Source: an uncultured Burkholderiales bacterium
GTDB lineage: Bacteria > Pseudomonadota > Gammaproteobacteria > Burkholderiales > Burkholderiaceae_C
DNA: 7,388 nt
Assembly: GCA_903871865.1 (NCBI GenBank)
Contig: CAIQIL010000011.1
Span: forward strand, 1 to 7,388
Direction of reading: 5' to 3'
The notes beneath the pieces are model-generated. The model ran no database searches. It saw nothing but the letters and a program-made list of their open reading frames with translations, and was not told the origin of the DNA. A program made the translations under genes and the position numbers. How positions within the stretch are numbered: the stretch's first letter is position 1; each line of letters opens with the position of its first letter. Shown here one piece after another: positions 1 to 7,388 of this stretch.

Positions 1-337
1 GCAGGCGGTCTGCGGGGTAACTCAGGTCCAGCGGGACGTAAGCCAGGCCCGCCTCGATGGCCGCCAGGATGGACACGATGGTGTCCGCACTGCGGGTGGC
101 CGCGATGCCCAGGCGTTGCCCGGGGCGCAGGCCGGCGGCGAGCCAGGCGTCGTGCCGCTGCGAGACATGCTCAGCCAGGGTCTGGTAAGTCCAGCGCACC
201 CCCAGCCCTTCCAGCGCCAGGGCGTCGGGCAGGCGCTCGGCAGTCTGCCGCAGTGCCTGGCGGATGTGACAAAACGGCAGAGGCGTCGTTGGGTATGCAG
301 TGGCTGACATGCCTGGCGGATGTTGAATGTGGCTCAT
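1..337 (-). CDS. NRPS-type adenylation (AMP-binding) protein, N-terminal part
   Basis: Partial: the gene starts at 337 and continues beyond the left end, leaving 112 codons. Reading the minus strand gives the opening of an adenylate-forming domain. Residues 49-54 (WTYQTL) fit adenylation core motif A1, and residues 91-104, with the stretch AGLAYVPLD, fit core motif A2; the sequence YPADRL follows as in NRPS adenylation domains. Such domains activate an amino or aryl acid with ATP and load it on a carrier protein, but the substrate pocket lies outside the window, so substrate and product are unknown. The ATG at 337 is chosen because GGGGG lies 7 nt upstream; the in-frame ATG at 310 has no clear ribosome site. 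It begins 1 nt after the stop of the small ORF at 339-548, suggesting translational coupling. It could be a full NRPS, a stand-alone loading ligase or another acyl-CoA-synthetase relative. Confidence 0.85.
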   Translation of the reverse strand, partial: MSHIQHPPGMSATAYPTTPLPFCHIRQALRQTAERLPDALALEGLGVRWTYQTLAEHVSQRHDAWLAAGLRPGQRLGIAATRSADTIVSILAAIEAGLAYVPLDLSYPADRL

Positions 338-338
338 T

Positions 339-548
339 TCATTGCCCCCGTGCCCGAATCGCCAGGGTGAATCGGGCGCGCTTTTGCGTGAGGCGCAAGT
401 GGGGCAAGCTCTCCGTGATCATTTCGGCCAGTTTGGGCTGCGCTTGAATGCCTGGGGCGCAGATGGGGCCATGGCGCCGTGATGAAGCCTGCTTGTCATG
501 CACCCCATTAACATGTGCAAATTGCACATCAATATGCTTGCAGGCCAT
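339..548 (-). CDS. small basic hypothetical protein, 69 aa, upstream of adenylation gene
   Basis: Not recognised. The ATG at 548 is preceded by AAGGGAGGT with 5 nt spacing, almost a full complement of the 16S rRNA 3' end, which is the main reason to believe it is translated; an upstream in-frame ATG at 569 lacks this. The protein begins MACKHIDVQFAH and ends IRARGQ. It is basic (11 Lys/Arg against 4 Asp/Glu) with five His and two Cys, and has no membrane segment, signal peptide or carrier-protein serine motif. It is not an MbtH-like protein by eye. The TGA at 341-339 is 1 nt from the ATG of the adenylation gene, so the two are probably cotranscribed and coupled. G+C is much lower than in neighbouring genes. 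A perfect palindrome lies within codons 6-12. It could instead be a leader peptide for the downstream gene or a remnant. Confidence 0.55.
   Translation of the reverse strand: MACKHIDVQFAHVNGVHDKQASSRRHGPICAPGIQAQPKLAEMITESLPHLRLTQKRARFTLAIRARGQ
513..529. promoter_or_regulatory. perfect 17-bp palindrome, possible operator
   Basis: ATGTGCAAATTGCACAT is a perfect inverted repeat of 8-bp arms around one central base. It looks like a binding site for a dimeric regulator, but I cannot assign a family: it does not fit the CRP (TGTGA-N6-TCACA) or FNR (TTGAT-N4-ATCAA) consensus. It lies about 20 bp inside the 69-aa ORF, downstream of its start, where a bound protein could act as a roadblock; or it lies in the 5' leader if that ORF is not a gene. 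As RNA it could form only a short hairpin. Confidence 0.45.
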
Positions 549-682
549 TGACACCTCCCTTTTCTCCACATTGTGGGGGCAGTAACTGCGTGTATCAGTC
601 CCCAGTTTGAAGGGGCCCGCATTTTCCAGCCGGGTGTTGTTGATTTGTCTTAAGCTCGGTTATCCGATATTCCCAAGTTCGT
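549..682. other. divergent intergenic region, 69-aa ORF / dusA
   Basis: 134 bp between two divergently oriented starts, at roughly 50% G+C against about 70% or more in the genes to the right. It must hold promoters for both directions. Candidate plus-strand elements such as TTGATT at 640-645 and TATCCG at 661-666 match sigma-70 consensus poorly, so none is annotated. GCAGTAACTGC at 579-589 is a short 11-bp palindrome. No RNA gene or attachment repeat is visible. Confidence 0.5.
552..560 (-). promoter_or_regulatory. strong Shine-Dalgarno of the 69-aa ORF
   Basis: Minus-strand AGGGAGGTG, 3 nt upstream of the ATG at 548 measured from its last base and 5 nt from the GGAGG core. It is the strongest ribosome site in the window and fixes the start of the small ORF. 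Confidence 0.7.
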
Positions 683-1762
683 TTGCCCGTGTCTGTTGTT
701 TCGACCCCTGAAGAAGCCTTGTCCCCCTGGCGCGCCTGCGTCGCGCCCATGCTCGACTGGACTGACAGACATTGCAGGTACTTCCACCGCCTGCTGAGTC
801 CGCACGCCCGGCTTTACACCGAGATGCTGACCACCGGTGCCATCGTGCACGGCGGCATGCACCGTTTCCTGGATCACGACGAGCGCGAGCACCCCGTTGC
901 TTTGCAGCTCGGTGGCAGCGAGCCTGCCGATCTGGCCCACTGCGCCAAGCTGGCCCAGCAATGGGGCTATGACGAGGTCAACCTCAATTGCGGTTGCCCC
1001 AGCGAGCGCGTGCAGCGCGGCGCTTTCGGCGCCTGCCTGATGAACGAGGCCACCTTGGTGGCCGACTGCGTCAAGGCCATGATCGATGCCGTCGGCGGTG
1101 ACGCGAAGGTGCCCATCACCGTCAAGCACCGCATCGGCATCGACCAGGGCGAGTCCTATGACTTCGTGCGGGACTTCGTGGGCACCGTGGCCGACGTGGG
1201 TTGCCAAGTCTTCATCGTGCACGCGCGCAATGCCTGGCTCAAAGGCCTGAGCCCCAAGGAAAACCGCGAGATCCCGCCGCTGCGCTACGACGTGGTGCAC
1301 CGCCTCAAGCAGGACTTCCCGCAGCTGACCATCGTGCTCAACGGCGGTCTGGCCGACAACGCCGCCAGCCTGGCGCAACTGCAGCCCGGCGCCGTGCTGG
1401 ACGGCGTGGCGCTCGATGGCGTCATGGTGGGCCGTGCGGCGTACCACACGCCCTGGATCCTCTCGGAGTGGGACGAGCTCTTCTTCGGCCAGCCGGCCCG
1501 CAGCGAGCCGCTCACGCGCGAAGCCGTCGAGGCCGAGATGGTCGCCTACGTGGAGCGCGAGATGGCCCGCACCAAGGGCTGGGCGCACGGCGAGGTGCGC
1601 TGGCACCAGGTGATCCGCCACATCCTGGGGCTCTACAACGGCCTGCCCGGCGCGCGGCGCTGGCGCCAGGTGTGGTCCGACCACACGCTCAAGCACCACC
1701 TGCCTTCCGAGGTGATGCGCCTGGCGCACCAGCGGCCCGAGCGCGCGCCCGAGGCGGCCTGA
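683..1762 (+). CDS. dusA: tRNA-dihydrouridine(20/20a) synthase DusA
   Basis: Flavoenzyme that reduces uridine to dihydrouridine in the D-loop of tRNAs, using FMN and NADPH in the cytoplasm. The 359-aa product follows E. coli DusA along its whole length. Visible motifs: VAPMLDWTDRHCRYF at 20-34 (FMN-binding start of the TIM barrel), YTEMLTTGAI at 45-54, HPVALQLGG at 70-78, NLNCGCPS at 100-107 with the catalytic Cys at 105, HARNAWLKGLSPKENREIPPL at 180-200, NGG at 220-222 and GVMVGRAAYHTPWIL at 246-260 (FMN phosphate). The start is uncertain: no ATG precedes the conserved core, so TTG at 683 or GTG at 689 must serve, and neither has a clear ribosome site. Adenine deaminase follows 37 bp later on the same strand, probably in one transcript. 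AGA and AGG codons in the DRHCR segment are unlike the rest of the gene. Confidence 0.95.
   Translation: MPVSVVSTPEEALSPWRACVAPMLDWTDRHCRYFHRLLSPHARLYTEMLTTGAIVHGGMHRFLDHDEREHPVALQLGGSEPADLAHCAKLAQQWGYDEVNLNCGCPSERVQRGAFGACLMNEATLVADCVKAMIDAVGGDAKVPITVKHRIGIDQGESYDFVRDFVGTVADVGCQVFIVHARNAWLKGLSPKENREIPPLRYDVVHRLKQDFPQLTIVLNGGLADNAASLAQLQPGAVLDGVALDGVMVGRAAYHTPWILSEWDELFFGQPARSEPLTREAVEAEMVAYVEREMARTKGWAHGEVRWHQVIRHILGLYNGLPGARRWRQVWSDHTLKHHLPSEVMRLAHQRPERAPEAA
743..778 (+). other. dusA region used as integration site (attB-like), uninterrupted
   Basis: This segment encodes APMLDWTDRHCR, the conserved 5' part of dusA. Integrases that target dusA and insert prophages and islands here are described in the literature. 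The gene reads through intact. Codons ACT GAC AGA CAT TGC AGG (761-778) prefer A/T at third positions and use AGA/AGG, in contrast to the GC-ending codons of the rest of dusA. No second copy of this segment is seen elsewhere in the window. The exact crossover core is not established here. Confidence 0.35.
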
Positions 1763-1790
1763 GCCGGTTCCCGGTTCCTCATCCAACTGA

Positions 1791-3760
<1,970 letters not shown>

Positions 3761-3802
3761 CATGTGCCTCCCCTTTGCGCAAGTCCCCTCGCCTTGGTCC
3801 AC
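3761..3802. promoter_or_regulatory. very short divergent intergenic region, dioxygenase / permease
   Basis: Only 42 bp separate the two chosen start codons, and the dioxygenase ribosome site takes up part of it. The promoters must therefore overlap each other or lie inside the opposite gene's 5' coding region. I see no consensus -35/-10 pair in it. Confidence 0.4.
3767..3773 (-). promoter_or_regulatory. Shine-Dalgarno of the dioxygenase
   Basis: Minus-strand GGGGAGG, 6 nt before the ATG at 3760 and 3 nt before the ATG at 3763. It decides the start in favour of 3760 and argues against the internal ATG at 3733. Confidence 0.6.
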
Positions 3803-6421
3803 ATGCCGGTCTCGCCCAGTCCTTCCTTGCCTGCCACCTCGACCACCTCTGCCGCTGTCTCCGTGTCTGCCTGGCGCTGGGCCCTGATCCAGACCCGGCG
3901 CGACCTGCGGGCCGGCAGCATGCGTTTCCTCTTGCTGGCGGTGGTGCTGGCGGTGGCGGCGCTCACGGCGGTGGCCTTCTTCGCAGACCGCATCGAGCGG
4001 GGCCTGAGCCGGGATGCGGCCCAGCTGCTGGGCGGCGATGCCGTGGTGCTGGCCGACCAGCCCGTGCCGGACGAGTTCGCCAAGCGCGCCACCGCGGTGG
4101 GCTTGCGCACGGCCCGCACGGCGGTGTTCGCCAGCATGGCCCGCGCGCCAGACGAGCAAGGTGGCGAGGCCAAGCTCGCGGCCATCAAGGCGGTCAGCCC
4201 CGGGCACCCGCTGCGCGGTCGGCTCACCCTGGGCCGCCTGTCGGCCGATGGCAGTGTGCAAGCGACCGGCCCTGGCGCCATCGGCGGGCCGCCGTCTGGC
4301 CACGCCTGGGTGGACCCGGGCCTCTTGCTGGGGCTCAAGCTGAAGGTGGGCGACCGCGTCTGGCTGGGCGAGGCGAGCTTCGTGATCGACGCCGTCATCG
4401 CCTCGGAGCCCGACCGTGGTGCGGGCTTCATGAACTTCTCGCCGCGCGTGATGGTCCGCGAGGCCGACCTGCCAGCCACCCAGCTCGTCCAGCCGGCCAG
4501 CCGCGTGACCTACCGCCTGCTGGTGGCGGGTGCCGAGCGCCCCTCGGGCGATGTGGCGCGGGCTGAAGCGCAACTGCTGTCGCGCTTCGTGTTCGACAGC
4601 CAGGTCATGGCCAACACCCTGCGCGGGGTGCGCGTCGAGACCCTGGAGCAAGGCCGCCCCGAGATGCGCGCCACGCTCGACCGCGCCGGCCTGTTCCTGC
4701 GCCTGGTGGCGCTGCTGGCGGCCTTGCTGTCGGCCGTGGCGGTGGCGCTGGTGTCCCGCGATTTCGCCCAGCGCCGCCTGGACGATTGCGCCTTGCTGCG
4801 CGTCCTGGGCGTGCCCCAGCGCACCATGGCCTGGGCCTACACCTGGCAGTTCCTGTTCATGGGTGTGCTGGCCAGCGTGCTGGGCCTGGGCCTGGGCTGG
4901 GCCTTCCACCTGGTGTTCGTGGACTTGCTGGCCGGCCTGGTGGGCGTGGACCTGCCCGCGGCCGGTTTGCAACCCGTGGCCCTGGGGCTGGGCGTGGGCG
5001 TCTTGCTGACCGTGGGCTTTGGCCTGCCGCCCGTGCTGCAGCTGGCGCGCGTGCCGCCGCTGCGGGTTTTGCGGCGCGAGCTGGGCGCGTTGCGGCCCTT
5101 GTCCCTGGGCATGGGCTTGCTCGGCGGGGCGGCCCTGCTGGGCCTGCTCATGGCCGTGGCGCGCGACATCCAGCTCGGCGGCATCGCCCTGGGCGGTTTC
5201 GCCGGTGCCATGCTGGCCTTCGCGGTGCTGGGCGGCCTGGCCGTGCAGGCCCTGCGCATGCTGGCCCAGCGCCTGGCCGGGCGCATGCCCACCTGGTGGA
5301 CCTTGGGCACGCGCCAGCTCACGGCCCAGCCGGGGCACACCATCGTGCAGGTCTGTGCCCTGGGCGTGGGCCTGCTGGCGCTGATGCTGCTGGTGCTCAT
5401 CAGCACCGACCTGATCGCCAGCTGGCGTTCGGCGACCCCGCCCGACGCGCCCAACCGCTTCGTCATCAACATCCAGCCCGACCAGGTCGATGCCTTCCAG
5501 CGCGCCCTGCGCGAAGCCGGTGTGGCGGATTTCGACTGGTACCCCATGGCGCGCGCGCGCCTGGTGGCCATCAATGGCAAAGCCGTTCAGCCCAAGGACT
5601 ACGCCGAGGAACGCGCCCAGCGCCTGCTGGACCGCGAGTTCAACCTCAGCCACGCCGCCAGCGCACCCGTTCACAACACGGTGGTGTCGGGCCGCTACCT
5701 GCCTGAAGAGGCCGGCGCCTACAGCGTCGAGGAGGGCCTGGCCAAGACCCTGGGCCTGAAGCTGGGCGACCGCCTGCGCTTCGACATGGCCGGCCACGTC
5801 GAAGAGGGCCGCATCACCAGCCTGCGCAAGGTGGACTGGTCGTCCATGCGCGTCAATTTCTTCGTGATGGCGCCGTCCCGCCAGATGCCCGAGTGGCCCG
5901 TGAGCTACATCACGGCCTTCCGCATGCCGCCTGGCGCCAAGCTGGACAGCCTGCTGGTGCAGCAATTCCCCAACGTCACGGTGGTGGACGTCTCGGCCAC
6001 GCTGGCGCAGCTGCAGTCGGTGCTGACGCAGGTGATCACGGCGGTCGAGTTCCTCTTCGTCTTCACCCTGGCCGCGGGCCTCATCGTGCTGATGGCCGGG
6101 CTGATGACTTCGCGCGAACGCCGCGCCCGGGAGTGGGCCATCCTGCGCTCATTGGGGGCGACGCAGAAGCTGCTGGCCCAGGTGCAGCGCTTCGAGCTGA
6201 TCGGCCTGGGCGCGCTGTCGGGCACGCTGGCTTCGGTGGCGGCCTTGGGCGTGGGCTGGGCCCTGTCGTCCAAGGTCTTCGATTTCCCCTGGCAGCCCCC
6301 GCTGATGTGGCCCTTGATCGGGGCCGCGGTGGGTGCCGTGCTGGCCTGGGTGGCCGGCTGGTGGACGCTGCGGGGCGTGCTGGGACGCCCGGTGGCGCAG
6401 ACTTTGCGCCAACTGGACTGA
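3803..6421 (+). CDS. FtsX-like ABC transporter permease, YbbP type, 872 aa
   Basis: Inner-membrane permease of the FtsX/MacB superfamily, resembling E. coli YbbP (COG3127-like, about 800 aa). Such proteins do not carry the ATPase domain and need a separate partner. Hydrophobic stretches suggest ten helices at about 42-61, 297-318, 345-372, 391-412, 433-454, 456-480, 513-535, 744-768, 799-820 and 834-855. Large soluble, presumably periplasmic, domains lie between helices 1 and 2 and between 7 and 8. Two FtsX cores are recognisable by the cytoplasmic loops with DDCALLRVLGVPQRTM (327-342) and REWAILRSLGATQKLL (about 774-789), where LxxLG-type segments contact the ATPase in this family. ATG at 3803 is chosen because it directly precedes the first conserved segment; only a weak ribosome site is seen. 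In-frame starts back to 3602 would overlap the divergent dioxygenase. No ATPase or lipase gene is adjacent. Exported substrate unknown. Confidence 0.88.
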   Translation: MPVSPSPSLPATSTTSAAVSVSAWRWALIQTRRDLRAGSMRFLLLAVVLAVAALTAVAFFADRIERGLSRDAAQLLGGDAVVLADQPVPDEFAKRATAVGLRTARTAVFASMARAPDEQGGEAKLAAIKAVSPGHPLRGRLTLGRLSADGSVQATGPGAIGGPPSGHAWVDPGLLLGLKLKVGDRVWLGEASFVIDAVIASEPDRGAGFMNFSPRVMVREADLPATQLVQPASRVTYRLLVAGAERPSGDVARAEAQLLSRFVFDSQVMANTLRGVRVETLEQGRPEMRATLDRAGLFLRLVALLAALLSAVAVALVSRDFAQRRLDDCALLRVLGVPQRTMAWAYTWQFLFMGVLASVLGLGLGWAFHLVFVDLLAGLVGVDLPAAGLQPVALGLGVGVLLTVGFGLPPVLQLARVPPLRVLRRELGALRPLSLGMGLLGGAALLGLLMAVARDIQLGGIALGGFAGAMLAFAVLGGLAVQALRMLAQRLAGRMPTWWTLGTRQLTAQPGHTIVQVCALGVGLLALMLLVLISTDLIASWRSATPPDAPNRFVINIQPDQVDAFQRALREAGVADFDWYPMARARLVAINGKAVQPKDYAEERAQRLLDREFNLSHAASAPVHNTVVSGRYLPEEAGAYSVEEGLAKTLGLKLGDRLRFDMAGHVEEGRITSLRKVDWSSMRVNFFVMAPSRQMPEWPVSYITAFRMPPGAKLDSLLVQQFPNVTVVDVSATLAQLQSVLTQVITAVEFLFVFTLAAGLIVLMAGLMTSRERRAREWAILRSLGATQKLLAQVQRFELIGLGALSGTLASVAALGVGWALSSKVFDFPWQPPLMWPLIGAAVGAVLAWVAGWWTLRGVLGRPVAQTLRQLD

Positions 6422-6431
6422 CGCCCTGGCC

Positions 6432-6451
6432 GCAAGGTCAAGGCAAGGTCA
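6432..6451. repeat. 9-bp direct repeat between convergent permease and cheW ends
   Basis: GCAAGGTCA occurs at 6432-6440 and 6443-6451, separated by 2 bp. The second copy includes the cheW stop codon (6449-6451). The gap between the two convergent genes is 27 bp and holds no hairpin that would make a bidirectional terminator. Confidence 0.6.
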
Positions 6452-7045
6452 CTGCTGGGTGGGCGTCAGGCTGTTGATCAGGCCCATCTCGGCGCTGCCC
6501 ATCAGCGACTCGATGTCCATCAGGATCAGCAGGCGGTCGCTGACGTTGGCGATGCCGGTGATGTAGGTCGTGTCCACGATGGAGGCGCTCATCTCGGGCG
6601 CCGGCTGGATCATCTGCTCCGACAGCTGCATCACGTCGCTGACCGAATCCACCACGGCACCGACCACGCGGCCCTTGACGTTCAGCACGATCACCACGGT
6701 GAAGCTGTTGATGTCGGTCTGGCCGTCGTCGTTGACGCAGTTGAACTTCACGCGCAGGTCCACGATCGGGACGATCACGCCGCGCAGGTTCACCACGCCC
6801 TTGAGGTAGGCGGGCGCGTTGGCGATCTTGGTGGGCGGCTCGTAGGAACGGATCTCCTGCACCTTCAGGATGTCGATGCCGTACTCTTCGGTGCCCAGGC
6901 GGAACGTGAGGTATTCACGGCCTGCGGGCACGTGGCGCACCTGGCGCGTGGTGTTCTGGCGCATCCCGAAGCCGGACGAGGCGGGGGCGCTCTCGGCGCG
7001 CGCTGGCGTGGCGGTCTGGGGGGCGACGGCTTGCAGGGTGTCCAT
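6449..7045 (-). CDS. cheW: chemotaxis coupling protein CheW
   Basis: 198-aa scaffold linking chemoreceptors to the kinase CheA in polar or lateral arrays. The CheW domain starts near residue 44 ([22 protein letters not shown] at 44-65), followed by [25 protein letters not shown] (77-101), the family's most conserved segment, and the [17 protein letters not shown] segment in the C-terminal half. It is longer than E. coli CheW (167 aa) because of an Ala/Pro/Ser-rich, probably disordered N-terminal tail of about 43 residues. ATG at 7045 is chosen for the AGAGGA 5 nt upstream; an in-frame GTG at 7078 has none. No cheA, receptor or flagellar gene is in the window, so it is a lone cheW here. A sigma-28-like promoter about 50 bp upstream fits flagellar-regulon control. 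A CheV or receptor-specific paralogue is unlikely since no receiver domain is present. Confidence 0.95.
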   Translation of the reverse strand: MDTLQAVAPQTATPARAESAPASSGFGMRQNTTRQVRHVPAGREYLTFRLGTEEYGIDILKVQEIRSYEPPTKIANAPAYLKGVVNLRGVIVPIVDLRVKFNCVNDDGQTDINSFTVVIVLNVKGRVVGAVVDSVSDVMQLSEQMIQPAPEMSASIVDTTYITGIANVSDRLLILMDIESLMGSAEMGLINSLTPTQQ

Positions 7046-7050
7046 GTCGG

Positions 7051-7056
7051 TCCTCT
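7051..7056 (-). promoter_or_regulatory. Shine-Dalgarno of cheW
   Basis: Minus-strand AGAGGA with 5 nt to the ATG at 7045. It settles the start and excludes the upstream GTG at 7078. Confidence 0.7.
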
Positions 7057-7096
7057 GTGGGGGAGTGAGGGGGGCCACAAAGTGGTCTCACGTGCC

Positions 7097-7124
7097 ATAT
7101 CGGCCGACCTGCCGGAAAACTGAA
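7097..7124 (-). promoter_or_regulatory. sigma-28 (FliA)-like promoter for cheW
   Basis: On the minus strand the -10 element GCCGATAT (7104-7097) matches 7 of 8 bases of the enterobacterial sigma-28 consensus GCCGATAA. TTCAGTTT (7124-7117) matches 6 of 8 of the -35 consensus TAAAGTTT. The spacer is 12 nt against the usual 11. The predicted transcript start near 7090 gives a leader of about 45 nt to cheW. A chemotaxis gene under FliA control is expected from enterobacterial and other proteobacterial systems. Confidence 0.6.
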
Positions 7125-7157
7125 GGGGGCGACCCCGCTTGCCGCTGAGCCGCCCCC
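7125..7157 (-). terminator. candidate rho-independent terminator after ychF
   Basis: On the minus strand, CGCCCCC (7131-7125) pairs perfectly with GGGGGCG (7157-7151) across a 19-nt loop that can fold further. The stem is followed by TTCAGTTTT, six T in nine bases. It lies 58 bp past the ychF stop. The T-rich tail is also the -35 region of the cheW promoter. Confidence 0.45.
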
Positions 7158-7168
7158 CCTGGTGTCGC

Positions 7169-7196
7169 CTGCGCCCGGGTGGTGACCCTGGCGCAG
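7169..7196. terminator. strong GC hairpin just past the ychF stop
   Basis: CTGCGCC (7169-7175) pairs with GGCGCAG (7190-7196) and GGGT (7177-7180) with ACCC (7185-7188), leaving one C/T mismatch and a GGTG loop. It begins 19 bp beyond the ychF stop. No T-tract follows on either strand, so it is better read as an mRNA 3'-end protecting or pausing hairpin than as a complete intrinsic terminator. Confidence 0.45.
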
Positions 7197-7214
7197 ACCT
7201 GCTTCAGACCTGGA

Positions 7215-7388
7215 TCAGACGTTGAACAGGAAGTTCAGCACGTCGCCATCCTTGACGATGTAGTCCTTGCCTTCGGCGCGCATCTTGCCGGCATCCTTGG
7301 CACCGGCTTCGCCCTTGTACTGGATGAAATCGTCGAAAGCGATGGTCTGGGCGCGGATGAAGCCCTTCTCGAAGTCGGTGTGGATGAC
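7215..7388 (-). CDS. ychF: redox-regulated ATPase YchF, C-terminal end
   Basis: Partial: only the last 57 codons and TGA (7217-7215) are in the window; the start lies off the right end. The translated end contains [14 protein letters not shown], then [21 protein letters not shown], and closes with [18 protein letters not shown], which is the characteristic C-terminal TGS domain of YchF/OLA1, a ribosome-associated ATPase of the Obg-related GTPase group. The family's G motifs are outside the window. It is widely conserved and normally single-copy. Downstream lie two hairpins and then the separately promoted cheW gene. Confidence 0.95.
   Translation of the reverse strand, partial: VIHTDFEKGFIRAQTIAFDDFIQYKGEAGAKDAGKMRAEGKDYIVKDGDVLNFLFNV

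Noticed and set aside
487..545. GCCTGC / GCAGGC inverted repeat flanking the palindrome
   Set aside because: Six-bp arms 47 bp apart are expected by chance in GC-rich DNA.
640..666. Sigma-70-like promoter for dusA (TTGATT and TATCCG)
   Set aside because: The elements match consensus poorly and the 15-bp spacing is short; too weak to annotate.
7194..7212. CAGACCTG direct repeat beyond the ychF stop
   Set aside because: Two 8-bp copies with no further copies or structure; probably chance.

Overview
The window is GC-rich chromosomal DNA. A hand count gives 78% G+C over 1381-1440 but only about 50% over 481-720. High GC, protein sequences close to proteobacterial families, a lone CheW and a likely flagellar-type (sigma-28) promoter suggest a motile betaproteobacterium, probably Burkholderiales; this placement is inferred from style rather than a marker gene.

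Left edge (1-682): a minus-strand pair. A 69-aa unrecognised protein (339-548) with a near-perfect Shine-Dalgarno sequence is followed after 1 nt by the start of an NRPS-type adenylation (AMP-binding) protein that runs off the window. This end holds the lowest GC of the window and a perfect 17-bp palindrome (513-529). Centre left (683-2894): a plus-strand pair, dusA (tRNA-dihydrouridine synthase A) and, 37 bp later, a zinc adenine deaminase of the adenosine-deaminase superfamily. The deaminase converges with, and overlaps by 19 bp, a minus-strand DODA/LigB-type extradiol dioxygenase (2876-3760). Centre right (3803-6421): a divergent plus-strand gene for a ten-helix, 872-aa FtsX-like ABC permease of the YbbP type, with no ATPase gene beside it. 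Right edge: minus-strand cheW (6449-7045) with a sigma-28-like promoter, then the last 57 codons of ychF.

These genes are mostly independent housekeeping or accessory units rather than one pathway. dusA plus adenine deaminase is the one likely plus-strand operon; the small ORF plus adenylation gene is the other. I see no convincing new multi-gene system. The parts most worth following are the left edge (small coupled ORF, operator-like palindrome, low GC and rare codons inside the dusA attachment-site region, together suggesting an island junction) and the compact terminator/sigma-28 promoter arrangement between ychF and cheW.
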